Shown: positions 17,701 to 26,758, numbered from the stretch's first letter. The stretch: 64,000 nt of DNA from Pseudomonas brassicacearum (GCF_000585995.1 NZ_CP007410.1:2817430-2881429), one strand, 5' to 3'. The notes: generated by a model not told the origin, from the letters alone. Program-made: numbers and translations.

Positions 17701-18375
17701 GACGCCGGTGGCCTGGTCCTGCAACTGTTTGTGGGTTTCCTTGGCGTGCTTGGCCTTGTCGAAGGCGCGGCGCCCGAGGCGGGTGTAGAGGGCGGTGTCG
17801 GTGAGTTTTTCCAGCAGTTCGCTGCGCTCGTTGTCATCGGCCTTGAGGAACGCACTGAACTCGCTCTGGGCCAGCAGTACGGCGCGGGTGAACTGCTCGA
17901 AATTCAGGCCAAGGGCCGCCTCGAGTTGGATCTTGTATTCGCCTTTCTGGCTCGCCAGCAGTTGATCGTTGTCCAGGTCCCGCAGGCTCTGGCGGCTGGC
18001 CTGCAACTTGCCGCCGGCCTTTTCCCGGGCACGATTGGCTTCCCAGCGGGCCCGATAGCGGCGCCCGTCGATGCCGCGAAAATCCACTTCGGCATAACCG
18101 TCGCCCGTACCCCGGCGCAACAACGTGCGCGGATCGCCCGTGGCAATGTCGCCGTCGGCGTCTGGCACCTTGGCGTCACGCCCGGTGTTGTTGAGGCGCG
18201 GCACGGCGCCGAACAGCGCCAGGCACAAGGCATCGAGCAGTGTGCTCTTGCCGGCGCCCGTGGGGCCGGTGATGGCGAACAGGCCGGCGCTGGCCAAGGG
18301 TTCGGCGGTGAAATCGATCTCGAAAGGCCCGGCCAGGGAGGCGAGGTTTTTGAGGCGGATCGCGAGAATCTTCAT
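14734..18375 (-). CDS. sbcC: SbcC, ATPase/coiled-coil subunit of the SbcCD nuclease
   Basis: This 1,213-residue SMC/Rad50-type protein has a Walker A at residues ~35-43 (GPTGAGKST). Long Gln-rich coiled coils flank a central zinc hook, CPVCG, near residue 605. The C-terminal lobe carries the ABC signature LSGGETFLVSLALALGLA and Walker B LFIDEGFGSLDPES. With SbcD it cuts hairpins and blocked ends at palindromes and replication forks. Start and stop overlap sbcD and the GST gene by four bases each. The length is normal for Pseudomonas SbcC. Confidence 0.96.
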   Translation of the reverse strand: MKILAIRLKNLASLAGPFEIDFTAEPLASAGLFAITGPTGAGKSTLLDALCLALFGAVPRLNNTGRDAKVPDADGDIATGDPRTLLRRGTGDGYAEVDFRGIDGRRYRARWEANRAREKAGGKLQASRQSLRDLDNDQLLASQKGEYKIQLEAALGLNFEQFTRAVLLAQSEFSAFLKADDNERSELLEKLTDTALYTRLGRRAFDKAKHAKETHKQLQDQATGVTPLAPEARAELDQRFNEAQQQLKTQQAQLKQLEQQHTWLKDLRQLQDEQSSAAEQLQQAQADWNTLADERLKLTRLEQLAPQRHQFIRQTELNRQLEPLAAQIQQLTQQQIDLHAQQAELEKALEDAHQALTSARQQSTDSAPLLRQAFDEQSTLARLAQDASLSAERQEQAQQACSEGQRTIDTLLEQQKQVAERLQRIAGELEQSSHLAPLSDAWNAYRDRLQQLMLIGNRLNQGQAELATLEHSAARAAEDLATRRQDLEVLYKEAGAEPEAVAEQIQLLGNLLQDNRKQLRAFEELTRLWASQQELDKRGAELEQRQQLALQERDRLVREGGEAKAELTIAEQTLSVTRELLERQRLARSESVEQLRAQLQDEQPCPVCGSVEHPYHQPEALLQSLGRHDENEEANARKAVERLNEKVIDLRAQYSGVIAQLKELKQQQEQLASQQQSLTPSLEAHPLSAQLLAQDSNKRDTWLAQQNSQLHQHISQDEQRQTALLTLQQDAARLAQQLRDAETASQQAAQQLSNQQQELARDRQRLDDELSHFSALLPADTLQALRTEPAATFMQLDQQIAQRLEQSEQQRDELSEQLQRQQTLEKEQDRQQTRVQQLEAARQQFNALTKQQQACQQTLTQRLGAHSSAEQWQQQLDQALEQARHAEATANQQLQELRNNLVQRAAELKARQEQSQSLNAEHQTLAAGIAQWRASHPELDDAALETLLSLDEQHVSQLRQRLLNSEKAIEQARVLLTEREQRLQNHQAQHNGNLLPEQLAEALTELQAQFAASEQRCAELRAEQAEDQRRQNANQALAQQIEQAYVEYQRWARLDALIGSATGDRFRKLAQAYNLDLLVHHANVQLRQLVRRYRLKRGGSMLGLLVMDTEMGDELRSVHSLSGGETFLVSLALALGLASMASSTLKIESLFIDEGFGSLDPESLQLAMDALDGLQAQGRKVAVISHVQEMHERIPVQIQVHRQGNGLSTVEVK

Positions 18376-19616
18376 GGTTGCTCGCTCTCCATCTGCACGT
18401 CTTGCAACAGCACGGCAAAATCCTTGAGGGTCTGTTCGTCCACGTCATTGCCGTAGGTGTCCTGCCAGGCGCGGCTGAACAGTTCCTGTGGGCTGAGTTG
18501 GTCCAGCTCGATCAGCGCGGCGCCGTCATCGGCGCTGCCGTTGGCACCGTTGCCGGCGTACTCGGCGGCGATCCGCACCAGGCGCACGGCTTTGCCTTGC
18601 AGCGCGGTTTCAACCTGATGACGCAGGTCTGGCTGCGGCTCGTCGAGGCGCACCCGGACTTCCAGCCAGGGCTGACGCTGGACATCGGCCAACAGGTCGA
18701 TGTCGGGCAGGTCCTTGAGTTGCACCAGGATCTCGGCCAGCGGTGCCGGGCCCAGGCGTTGCAGGTTGACGGCGCGGGGAATCAGCCGTGGCTCGACCTT
18801 GACCAGGGTTTCGCCGTCCAGGGTGATGTCGAGAATCTGGTGCTGATAGCCAATCTCCGAGAACGACAGTGGGATCGGCGAGCCGCTGTAGCGGATGCGC
18901 TCTTCACCGTTGACCTTCTGCGGCTTGTGCAAGTGGCCGAGGGCGACGTAGCTGATGCTTGGGCCGAACAGGCTGGCGGGCAGCGCTTCGGCGTTACCGA
19001 TGATCAGGCTGCGTTCGGAATCCTCGGACACCGAGCCGCCGGCCATGTGCGCATGGCTGACGGCGATCAGCGCCTGGCCTTTCTTGCGCTTGCCGTTGGC
19101 GGCGGCGATCAGCCATTCATGGACCTGGCCAATGCCCCGCAAGTAGTCGTCGCCCAACTGCGCGCCGGTGACTTCGGCGGGTCGCAGGAACGGCAGGGCC
19201 AGGCACCACGCCTTGACCTTGCCCTTGGCGTCGGGCAACGGCAGCAGCAGGCGCTCGACGTCCAATTGGCCGTCGTCCAGCCACAACACCCGGCCCAGGG
19301 CATGGGTGCGCAAGCGTCGCATCAAGGGCGCCGGCAGCTCGATCCGCGAGCCGGAATCGTGGTTGCCGGCGATCATCACGATGGTCAGGTTGGCATTTTG
19401 TTCATGGGCGCTGACGATGAAGTCGTACAGTCGCTCCTGGGCTTTGACCGGCGGGTTCACGGTGTCGAAGATATCGCCGGCGATCAGCAGCACATCGGGT
19501 TTTTCGCTGGTCAGCTGGCGCAGTAGCCAGTCGAGGAAACAAGCGTGTTCGAAGTCGCGTTCCTGGCCGTGGAGGTTTTGCCCCAGGTGCCAGTCGGAGG
19601 TGTGAAACAGACGCAA
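18372..19616 (-). CDS. sbcD: SbcD, Mre11-type nuclease subunit
   Basis: This 414-residue metallophosphoesterase has the Mre11 motifs MRLFHTSDWHLGQ (Asp/His metal ligands), LLIAGDIFD, IAGNHDSGSR and AVSHAHMAGG, plus the later HLHKPQKV. It forms the ATP-dependent hairpin nuclease with SbcC. It is the first gene of the sbcD-sbcC-GST transcript. The ATG at 19616 follows AACTCCAG-type sequence without a strong ribosome site. Confidence 0.96.
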   Translation of the reverse strand: MRLFHTSDWHLGQNLHGQERDFEHACFLDWLLRQLTSEKPDVLLIAGDIFDTVNPPVKAQERLYDFIVSAHEQNANLTIVMIAGNHDSGSRIELPAPLMRRLRTHALGRVLWLDDGQLDVERLLLPLPDAKGKVKAWCLALPFLRPAEVTGAQLGDDYLRGIGQVHEWLIAAANGKRKKGQALIAVSHAHMAGGSVSEDSERSLIIGNAEALPASLFGPSISYVALGHLHKPQKVNGEERIRYSGSPIPLSFSEIGYQHQILDITLDGETLVKVEPRLIPRAVNLQRLGPAPLAEILVQLKDLPDIDLLADVQRQPWLEVRVRLDEPQPDLRHQVETALQGKAVRLVRIAAEYAGNGANGSADDGAALIELDQLSPQELFSRAWQDTYGNDVDEQTLKDFAVLLQDVQMESEQP

Positions 19617-19745
19617 GGTGAACTCCAGAAAACAGAGGGTGGCCGCGTGAAGAGGGGCGGCTAAAAGAAGGAGAGTTTACTGGGAAACCAGGGTGAGCAC
19701 TTGCTCGACTTCGTTGGATGTACCGATCAAGTCTAGAGTCAACTC

Positions 19746-19874
19746 TGTGGCGAGGGGATTTATCCCCGATAGGCTGCGAAGCAGCCTTGGAATCTCACCT
19801 CTCCATCTGTCTGATGGAGTCGACAGTGTTGGGGCCGCTTCGCGGCCCAGCGGGGATAAATCCCCTCGCCACAG
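19746..19874. repeat. Type B palindromic element, GGGGATTTATCCCC variant
   Basis: GTGGCGAGGGGATTTATCCC at the left and its inverse at the right enclose inner stems (GGCTGCGAAGCAGCC and GGCCGCTTCGCGGCC). It fills most of the 298-base gap between the batD stop and the sbcD start and would separate the two minus-strand operons. Nothing else was recognised in the gap. Confidence 0.85.
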
Positions 19875-19914
19875 GTGCTGTGCCTGGCTTTATTTCTATA
19901 CAGGAAACCGTGAA

Positions 19915-21552
19915 TTACTTGGGGTACAACGGCGGCAACCCGGAATCACTGGCCGAGGCCAGCGCCCCTTCGGTGGGGGGAATCGCCCGAATCGCCCGCC
20001 ACAGGTCTTCACCCTGCCAGTGCTGGCCGGTCTCGCTGTAGAGCGCGCCGTTGAGGCCGTCCAGGGCGTCGGACAGTGGTACGAAGCGCGCCGCCATGTC
20101 GGCCAGGGTTTCCGGTTGCTGGCGGGCCCAGGCGTCCAGGGCCTGGCGCGTAGCATGGGGGTCGTTGGCCAGGCAGGTGCGCTTGAGGTCGTCCAGCAGG
20201 GTGCGCGGGCTCGGTCCGGCCTGGGTCGAGCGCAGGATGGCCGGCTGCCAGCGGCCGCGCCACCACAGGGCGAAGCCCAGCACGGTCGTGCAGGCCAGGA
20301 TCAAAGTACTCAGTTGCCAGTACCAGAGCATGTCGCTGTCGACCGTCGTCACGATCTGCGCCGTGCCCGCCGGCGTGTCCACCATCAGGCTCGGGTTGTT
20401 CGCCACTTGCAGGGTCCGTGCCGGGAGACTGGTGCGGTCCAGGTGGTTCTCCAGGGTGTTCCACCAGACCACTTCCACCGGCGGCAGCTCGATGGTGCCG
20501 CTGCGATTGGGCACCAGCGCCTCGCGGTCTTCTCGACTGCCCACCAGTCCGCGCTCACTGCTGCGGCTGCTGAGGACCGGTTGGTCCGGGTAGCGCCGCA
20601 GGCCATTGATCTCAGTGGCTGGCAGCGGCGGTAGCTGGGCGCTGGCCAGGCCTTCGGCTTCCAGGGTCAGGCTACGGGTCAGGGAGTCGCCCACCTGGCT
20701 GTGGGTCGGTTCCGGGCTCCAGCTCTCACTCAAGGACAGGCTGCGGGCCGGCAGCCAAGGCACATCGGCCGGGTAGCTGGCGGGCTTGGGATTGACGGTC
20801 AGGCGCAATTGCTCGGAACTGACGCGCATCAATTGGCCGGGTTTGGGCCCCGAAGGCGCTGCGCCCTGGGCCACCGGCTCGACCAGGGTGGCGCTGAAGG
20901 TCTGGGCCGGGATCGTCAGTTCGCCGCTGCGCTGCGGGTAGATGCCATAACGCAGTTCAATCACGCCATGGCGCACCTCGTTGATGACTTTTTCGTAGGT
21001 GCGCGACTCGCCCAGTTGTTCGGTGCGGGCGTCGGGGATGTGCAACGGCGTCAGGCTGCTGTCGTCGTACAGCGACACCGAATGGTAGATGCGCAGGGTC
21101 AGGATCGCCTGGGCCTGCACGTACACCTGGGCCTGGTCGAGGCTGGCTTCGATGAACACCGGCGCCAGGTTGCCGGAGGCGCTGCGGGTTTCGCTTTCGA
21201 TCACTTGCAGGGTGATCGGCTGGCTGCTCGTTTCGCCCAGTTGCAAGGGCGGGATGACCACGGTGCCGCTTTGGCGCGGCAGCAGGGTCACGATCCAGCG
21301 GGTGGTGGCGCGGTTCTCGCCGTCGAGGGTGGTCAGTTGGTTGACCTGGCGGGTGCCACGCACCTCGAACAGCGCCTGGAGCGGGTTCAGGTCAGGCTTG
21401 CCGAACAAGGTGGCGTCAGTGGATTCCAGGGTCAGTTCCACCGTTTCCCCGGAGTTCAGGCGGCTGCGGTCCACACTGGCAGTCAGCTGTGCAGCCTGGG
21501 TTCCAGAGGCCCAGAGCAGCAACATGAGGAGGTAGGCGGTGAAGCGGGTCAT
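19915..21552 (-). CDS. batD: BatD-like membrane protein (oxygen tolerance family)
   Basis: This 545-residue protein starts with a signal peptide (MTRFTAYLLMLLLWASGTQA), followed by immunoglobulin-like beta-rich domains beginning LTASVDRSRLNSGETVELTL. One membrane segment lies near residues 400-422 (WYWQLSTLILACTTVLGFAL), and a cytoplasmic tail follows. This is the usual BatD plan. It ends the moxR-bat operon and overlaps batB by four bases. The family's role is thought to be envelope quality control or stress tolerance together with the MoxR chaperone; the exact function is not established. Confidence 0.85.
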   Translation of the reverse strand: MTRFTAYLLMLLLWASGTQAAQLTASVDRSRLNSGETVELTLESTDATLFGKPDLNPLQALFEVRGTRQVNQLTTLDGENRATTRWIVTLLPRQSGTVVIPPLQLGETSSQPITLQVIESETRSASGNLAPVFIEASLDQAQVYVQAQAILTLRIYHSVSLYDDSSLTPLHIPDARTEQLGESRTYEKVINEVRHGVIELRYGIYPQRSGELTIPAQTFSATLVEPVAQGAAPSGPKPGQLMRVSSEQLRLTVNPKPASYPADVPWLPARSLSLSESWSPEPTHSQVGDSLTRSLTLEAEGLASAQLPPLPATEINGLRRYPDQPVLSSRSSERGLVGSREDREALVPNRSGTIELPPVEVVWWNTLENHLDRTSLPARTLQVANNPSLMVDTPAGTAQIVTTVDSDMLWYWQLSTLILACTTVLGFALWWRGRWQPAILRSTQAGPSPRTLLDDLKRTCLANDPHATRQALDAWARQQPETLADMAARFVPLSDALDGLNGALYSETGQHWQGEDLWRAIRAIPPTEGALASASDSGLPPLYPK

Positions 21553-23285
21553 TGGGTTTTTCCCTGGGCCTGATGGCTTTGCTGTTCATACCAGAATTTA
21601 CGCCTGAGCAGCTCCCCTGGGTTATCCGGGATCTGGCGCAGCCATTGTTCCAGGGCCTGGCGCTGTTCTTCTTCGTTGCGCTGGCCAGCGGCGGGACGCA
21701 GCGGTGGGGTGGTGGTCTGCTCATCGGGCAGTTCGCTGCCCGGCACATCCTGGGCCGTGGGCGGTGGCGCTGTCCGGGGCGGCTGGGACTCGTCCGGTGT
21801 CGCGCTGCTCTCGGAAGAGGGTTGCCCCGGCTCCGAAGACTGGGTGGCGGTCTCGGCATCCGGCGATTGCTCGGCGGGGTTCGCGTCCTCGCTTTCGGCG
21901 GGTTTCGGTTCTTCCGCTGGCGGCGTCTGTTCTTTCAACAGGCTTTCCACCAGCGCCTTGTTGGTCTGGGCGGGGCGCAGGTCCGGTTGCAATTCCAGGG
22001 CCTGTTCATAAGCATCCAGCGCGGCTTCCAGTTCGCCGCTCCTGGCCAGGGCGTTGCCACGATTGTAATGGGCACGGGCATCGGTGCCTTCGGCAAAGCG
22101 CCGGGCGGCTTCGCCATAGTTGCCGGCTTCGTACAGGGCGACGCCTTGCCATTGGCGGTCCTCGAAGTGCTCGGCGGCCTCGGCGGGGTGTTTCTGCTTG
22201 AGCAAGTGCTGGCCCTGTTGGTCGGGACGCAACCACAGGTCCTGGAGTTCGAAGGCATGGCCGGTTTGCGGCAACACCCACAGCAGCGGCAGGCAGAACA
22301 ACCAGCCTCGACGTCCGGCGCAAGCGGCCAGCAGCAACAGTGGCAGGAGCAGCCAGTAGCCTTGGTCGGCCCAGGTGTCCAGGCGCAATGTCTGGCCGTC
22401 GCTACGCAGATGCCGAGGGCCGTCCAGCAGGCCCAGGCCGCGCAGGTCGCTGTCGTCCAGGCGCGCCGGACGGTATCGGCCGTCCAACTCGTTGGCGAAT
22501 GACTTGAGCCCCGGACTGTCCAGGCGCGGCAGCAGGATCGCGCCTTGGGCGTCCTTGAGGTAACTGCCATCTTCCTGGGCCACCGGTGTGCCTTCGCGGG
22601 TGCCGATGCCCAGCATCAGCCATTGCGTGGCGGAACCGTCCAGGGCCTGGCGGATGCCTTGGCGTTCCTGCTCGTTCAACGACGAACCGATCAGCAGGAT
22701 CCGGCCGTGGCCAAGCTCGCCCTGGTCCAGCAGGGCCAGGGCCTTGTGGACAGCGAGGTCGGCGCGATGGCCGCTTTGCGGCATGATCGAAGGAGTGAGC
22801 GCTTCGAGCAGGTTGGCGCTGGTGGACAGGTCATCGGACAGCGGCACCAGCGTGTGGGCGCTGCCGGCATAGACAATGATCGCGGTCTGGGCGTCGCTGC
22901 GGTTTTGCAGCAGGTCCAGCACCTTGCGCCGGGCCTGTTCCAGGCGCTTGGGCGGAACGTCGGTGGCGAGCATCTCCGGGGTCAGCTCCAGCACCACCAC
23001 CAGCGGGTCGGCAGGTTTCTGGCTGGTCTGTTCGACCCGTGCCCAGCTCGGTCCCAGCAACGCCAGGACCATCAGCAACCAACCCAGGCCCAGGGCGATC
23101 CATGGCAGCCTGCTTTCACGGCCACTGCCGCCACTGAGCAGCACGGCATGAAAGGCCGGAGGCAAGATCATCTGCCAGCGGCCTACGCGTTTCTGTCGAT
23201 GCCACAGTTGCCAGAGCAACCAGCCCAGCAACGGCAGCAGCAAGATGAACCAGGGGCGCAGCCAGTGCGGCCAGAGGGCAATCAT
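21549..23285 (-). CDS. batB: BatB/BatC-like VWA and TPR membrane protein
   Basis: The frame opens at 23327, but the ATG at 23285 overlaps the batA stop (ATGA) and gives a 578-residue product starting MIALWPHWLRPWFILLLPLL. Two N-terminal membrane segments precede a VWA domain whose metal site is degenerate (VVVLELTPEM in place of DxSxS). A further membrane segment follows near residue 315. A TPR region comes next (LYEAGNYGEAARRFAEG, YNRGNALARSGELEAALDAY), then a long Pro/Glu/Ser-rich low-complexity tail. It looks like a BatB-BatC fusion, as is common in gammaproteobacteria. Confidence 0.85.
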   Translation of the reverse strand: MIALWPHWLRPWFILLLPLLGWLLWQLWHRQKRVGRWQMILPPAFHAVLLSGGSGRESRLPWIALGLGWLLMVLALLGPSWARVEQTSQKPADPLVVVLELTPEMLATDVPPKRLEQARRKVLDLLQNRSDAQTAIIVYAGSAHTLVPLSDDLSTSANLLEALTPSIMPQSGHRADLAVHKALALLDQGELGHGRILLIGSSLNEQERQGIRQALDGSATQWLMLGIGTREGTPVAQEDGSYLKDAQGAILLPRLDSPGLKSFANELDGRYRPARLDDSDLRGLGLLDGPRHLRSDGQTLRLDTWADQGYWLLLPLLLLAACAGRRGWLFCLPLLWVLPQTGHAFELQDLWLRPDQQGQHLLKQKHPAEAAEHFEDRQWQGVALYEAGNYGEAARRFAEGTDARAHYNRGNALARSGELEAALDAYEQALELQPDLRPAQTNKALVESLLKEQTPPAEEPKPAESEDANPAEQSPDAETATQSSEPGQPSSESSATPDESQPPRTAPPPTAQDVPGSELPDEQTTTPPLRPAAGQRNEEEQRQALEQWLRQIPDNPGELLRRKFWYEQQSHQAQGKTQ

Positions 23286-24361
23286 CGACGCCTCCGCAAG
23301 CGCAAGCGCTTGAGTCGCTGACGCCACTCGGCATGTTGGCTTGGCTGGAACAACGGCCGGTTGAACAGGCGTTGCAGTGGGTTATCCGGCCAACGTTCCC
23401 GCGCCACCAGCAATACGCTCAACAGCAGCGCAAGGGCCAGGGGCCCATGATAAAGCGCCAGGGCCGGGCGGGCCTGGGTCGGTTGCTGGGTCACCGGTTC
23501 GAGCTGATCGAGGGTGGTCTTGATCGCCAACAGTTGTTCGCCGTCCTGGGCGCGGAAATAGCGCCCGCCCGTGACCTGGGCGATCTCCTTGAGGGTCGGT
23601 TCGTCGAGGTCCAGGCTCGGGTTGACGCCCAAAAAGCCTGTCGTACCGCTTTGCTCCGGATCGGCGCCGATGCCGATCGGGTAGATTTTCACGCCTTCGT
23701 CGGCGGCCAGCCGCGCAGCGGTCAGCGGGTCGATTTCGCCACCGTTGTTGGCACCGTCGGTGACCAGGATCAGCACACGGCTGTGGGCCGGGCGCTGGCG
23801 CAGGCGCTTGAGGGCCAGGCCGATGGCGTCGCCAATGGCGGTGTTCTTGCCGGCGATGCCGATGCGCGCTTCGTCCAGCCAACGTCGCACCGTGCGGCGG
23901 TCAAAGGTCAGTGGTGCTTGCAGATAGGCCTGGCTGCCGAACAGGATCAGGCCGACCCGGTCACCTTCGCGGCCCTCGAGAAAGTCTCCCAGCATGTGTT
24001 GGACCAGCGCGAGGCGGCTGACCTCTTCGTCCTTCCACTGCATGTCAGGGAAATCCATGGATCCAGAAACGTCCACCGCCACCAGCAGGTCACGGCCGCT
24101 GGCGGCAATCGGCAGCGGTTCGCCCAACCATTGAGGACGGGCGGCGGCGATCAGCAACAGCAGCCAGAGCAGGATGAAGGGCGCCTGTTGACGCCAGGTC
24201 GGCAGATGGGCCCGGGCCCGACGGCCCACCAAACCTTCCAGATCGCCGAGGAAACTGACCTTGAGCGCCGGCTCGCCACTGTCGGCCGCCGGCAGCACCA
24301 AGCGCATTAGCCAGGGCAGCGGCAACAGGGCGAAGATCCACGGCCAGGCGAATTCAAACAT
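23282..24361 (-). CDS. batA: BatA-like VWA-domain membrane protein
   Basis: This 359-residue protein has two N-terminal membrane segments, then a VWA domain with an intact MIDAS (DVSGSMD near residue 97, GKNTAIGDA, and VTDGANNGGE). A C-terminal membrane segment and a basic tail (RLKRLRLRRRR) follow. The start overlaps the DUF4381 gene by 8 bases. It probably acts as the metal-binding adaptor of the MoxR ATPase in the periplasm-facing Bat complex; this is inferred from family. Confidence 0.88.
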   Translation of the reverse strand: MFEFAWPWIFALLPLPWLMRLVLPAADSGEPALKVSFLGDLEGLVGRRARAHLPTWRQQAPFILLWLLLLIAAARPQWLGEPLPIAASGRDLLVAVDVSGSMDFPDMQWKDEEVSRLALVQHMLGDFLEGREGDRVGLILFGSQAYLQAPLTFDRRTVRRWLDEARIGIAGKNTAIGDAIGLALKRLRQRPAHSRVLILVTDGANNGGEIDPLTAARLAADEGVKIYPIGIGADPEQSGTTGFLGVNPSLDLDEPTLKEIAQVTGGRYFRAQDGEQLLAIKTTLDQLEPVTQQPTQARPALALYHGPLALALLLSVLLVARERWPDNPLQRLFNRPLFQPSQHAEWRQRLKRLRLRRRR

Positions 24362-24848
24362 GTTTGCGGATCCAGATTTCGACCGCTTGGGTCAGGCCGG
24401 CGATGGCTTTGTCATCGAGCTTGCATTCGGGCTTGTAGGCGCCTTCCACCAGTATCATCCAGCGCGTCAGGCCGGCGGCCGGGCAGCGGTTATCCAGGAA
24501 GGCCAGCCATTTACGCCCGTTGAGGGTGTGGCTCTGGCTGTAGGGGTAGTGGTTGCGGCACAAGCGCTTGAGCAGCCCGTTGAGCTGTTGCAGCCAGGCC
24601 CCGGCCGGCGCGCCGTCGTAGGGTTTGGGCAGCAGGGCGAGTTCGGCCAGGGCGGCCAGGCGTACCGGGTCCAGGGGTTGTTCGGCGCGGGCGGTGGTGC
24701 GCTTGACCGGAATGAACCGGCGCAGCTGCCACAGGCCCAGGCCCAGCAATGGGATCAATGCCAGCAGCAGCCACCAGCCCGGCGCGGGCGGCCAGAAACC
24801 GATAGAGGGCGGCGCCATCAGCGGCTGCAATTGATCGAGGCTGCTCAT
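24354..24848 (-). CDS. DUF4381 membrane protein of the moxR-bat operon
   Basis: This 164-residue protein begins MSSLDQLQPLMAPPSIGFWP and has one membrane segment (WWLLLALIPLLGLGLWQL). A cytoplasmic part follows with RLAALAELALLPKPYDGAPA and KWLAFLDNRC, typical of DUF4381. The start overlaps the DUF58 gene's stop by four bases. Function unknown beyond its constant association with MoxR/DUF58/VWA genes. Confidence 0.85.
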   Translation of the reverse strand: MSSLDQLQPLMAPPSIGFWPPAPGWWLLLALIPLLGLGLWQLRRFIPVKRTTARAEQPLDPVRLAALAELALLPKPYDGAPAGAWLQQLNGLLKRLCRNHYPYSQSHTLNGRKWLAFLDNRCPAAGLTRWMILVEGAYKPECKLDDKAIAGLTQAVEIWIRKHV

Positions 24849-25789
24849 CGGCTTTTCCCGGCCCGCTTGGGGTTCAGGTATTCACGCAACTGCTCGACCA
24901 TGTCGCCCTGGGTGCTCAGGGGCATCATCAGGATCCGCAGCTTCTGCGCCAGGATCTCCCAGCGTTCCTGGCGCGCCTCGGCCTGGGCGCGATAGGCCTG
25001 GCGCAGTTCGAAATTCAGGGTGTCGAGCTCCAACTGTGAGCCGCGCTGGGTGAAGCGCAGCAGGCCGGCGGCGGGCAGGGCATGATCCAGCGGGTCCGAC
25101 AGCGGCAACAACAACAGGTCGCAATGACGTGACAGCAGGCTCAGCTGTTGCTCGGCGCTGTCCGACAGCGCACGCTCGTCGCAAATCACGATCACCAGAC
25201 TGCCGGGCCGCAGCACTTCCCGGGCCCGGCGCAGGGCAATGCCGAACGAGTCGCGATCCGGTTCGCCTTCGGCGTGCAGCGACTGATTGACCCGCACCAG
25301 GCGGTTGAGCAGTTGTAGAAGACTCTGTTTGCTGCGCCGGGGCTTGACCTCGTAATGGCTGTTGTCGCCGAACACCAGCCCGCCGACCCGGTCGTTGTGC
25401 CCCAGCGCGGCCCAGCCGATCAGACTGGCGGCCTGGGCCGCGAGCACCGACTTGAACACCAGCCCCGAGCCGAAGAACAGCCGGTGGCTTTGCTCGATCA
25501 TGATGAAGATCGGCCGCTCCCGTTCTTCGTGGAACAGTTTGGTGTGGGGTTCCTGGGTCCGGGCGGTGACGCGCCAGTCGATGGTGCGCACATCATCCCC
25601 GGCCTGGTAGACCCGCACCTGATCGAAATCCACTCCACGTCCGCGCAGCTTGGAGTGGTGCAGGCCGATCAACGGGCTGCGCTGGCCCGGGGTCGAGAAC
25701 AACTGCACTTCACGCACGCGATGGCGCATCTCGATCAGCTCCGAAAGGCTGACGCGGATGCCCGGTGCGGGTGCCAGTGGGTTATTCAT
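24845..25789 (-). CDS. DUF58 protein, partner of the MoxR ATPase
   Basis: This 314-residue protein carries the hallmark DUF58 stretch: SKLRGRGVDFDQVRVYQAGD then DVRTIDWRVTARTQEPHTKL and the VWA-like FIMIEQSHRLFFGSG. No membrane segments are evident. The gene starts 10 bases after the moxR stop. DUF58 proteins are likely cytoplasmic VWA-type adaptors for MoxR. Confidence 0.9.
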   Translation of the reverse strand: MNNPLAPAPGIRVSLSELIEMRHRVREVQLFSTPGQRSPLIGLHHSKLRGRGVDFDQVRVYQAGDDVRTIDWRVTARTQEPHTKLFHEERERPIFIMIEQSHRLFFGSGLVFKSVLAAQAASLIGWAALGHNDRVGGLVFGDNSHYEVKPRRSKQSLLQLLNRLVRVNQSLHAEGEPDRDSFGIALRRAREVLRPGSLVIVICDERALSDSAEQQLSLLSRHCDLLLLPLSDPLDHALPAAGLLRFTQRGSQLELDTLNFELRQAYRAQAEARQERWEILAQKLRILMMPLSTQGDMVEQLREYLNPKRAGKSR

Positions 25790-25798
25790 GACGCATGC

Positions 25799-26758
25799 TC
25801 AAGCGACAGCGACGACGTCGAGAATCCGCTGCACGACCCGATCCTGGTCGATGCCGGCGGCTTCGGCTTCGAACGACAGGATGATGCGATGGCGCAGCAC
25901 GTCGAACAGCACGGCCTGGATGTCTTCCGGGCTGACGAAGTCACGTCCGGCCAGCCAGGCGTGGGCACGGGCACAGCGGTCCAGGGCGATGGAGCCCCGC
26001 GGGCTGGCACCGTAGGCGATCCACTCGGCCATCTCCGGGTCGAACTTGGCCGGTGTACGGGTGGCCATGACCAGTTGCACCAGGTATTCCTCCACGGCAT
26101 CGGCCATGTACAACCCGAGGATTTCCTTGCGGGCAGAGAAAATCGCCTGCTGGCTCACGCGGCGTTCGGGCTTGGTTTCGCCGTTAAGCGCTTCACCCCG
26201 GGCCTGTTGCAGAATACGGCGTTCCACCGCCGCATCGGGAAAGCCGATTTTGACGTGCATCAGGAACCGGTCGAGCTGCGCTTCGGGGAGCGGGTAGGTG
26301 CCTTCCTGCTCGATCGGGTTCTGCGTGGCCATCACCAGGAACAGCGGCGACAGTTCATAAGTGCTGCGCCCGACGCTGACCTGGCGTTCGGCCATGGCTT
26401 CGAGCAGGGCCGACTGGACCTTGGCCGGGGCACGGTTGATTTCGTCCGCCAGCACCAGGTTGTGGAAGATCGGCCCTTGCTGGAACACGAAACTGCCGGT
26501 TTCGGGGCGATAGATCTCCGTGCCGGTGATGTCGGCGGGCAGCAGGTCGGGGGTGAACTGGATACGATGGAACTGCGCTTCGATCCCTTCGGCCAACTCC
26601 TTGATGGCCTTGGTCTTGGCCAGCCCCGGCGCGCCTTCCACCAGCATGTGGCCGTCGGCGAGCAGGGCGATGAGCAGGCGCTCGATGAGTTTTTCCTGGC
26701 CGAGAATCTGCGTTGAAAGAAAGGTTCGCAGCGCAAGCAGCGCTTCACGATGTTCCAT
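25799..26758 (-). CDS. moxR: MoxR-family AAA+ ATPase
   Basis: This 319-residue ATPase has a slightly modified Walker A ([13 protein letters not shown]), Walker [21 protein letters not shown], sensor 1 [20 protein letters not shown], and the arginine finger region QLDRFLM. It heads the six-gene operon and is thought to remodel or mature a client through the VWA proteins encoded downstream. The upstream 150 bases contain short GC-rich inverted repeats but no recognised promoter. Confidence 0.93.
   Translation of the reverse strand: MEHREALLALRTFLSTQILGQEKLIERLLIALLADGHMLVEGAPGLAKTKAIKELAEGIEAQFHRIQFTPDLLPADITGTEIYRPETGSFVFQQGPIFHNLVLADEINRAPAKVQSALLEAMAERQVSVGRSTYELSPLFLVMATQNPIEQEGTYPLPEAQLDRFLMHVKIGFPDAAVERRILQQARGEALNGETKPERRVSQQAIFSARKEILGLYMADAVEEYLVQLVMATRTPAKFDPEMAEWIAYGASPRGSIALDRCARAHAWLAGRDFVSPEDIQAVLFDVLRHRIILSFEAEAAGIDQDRVVQRILDVVAVA

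Noticed and set aside
15865..18456. Long open frame (863 codons) antisense to sbcC
   Set aside because: A shadow of the SbcC coiled-coil coding sequence: Leu/Ala-rich low-complexity translation without family features.
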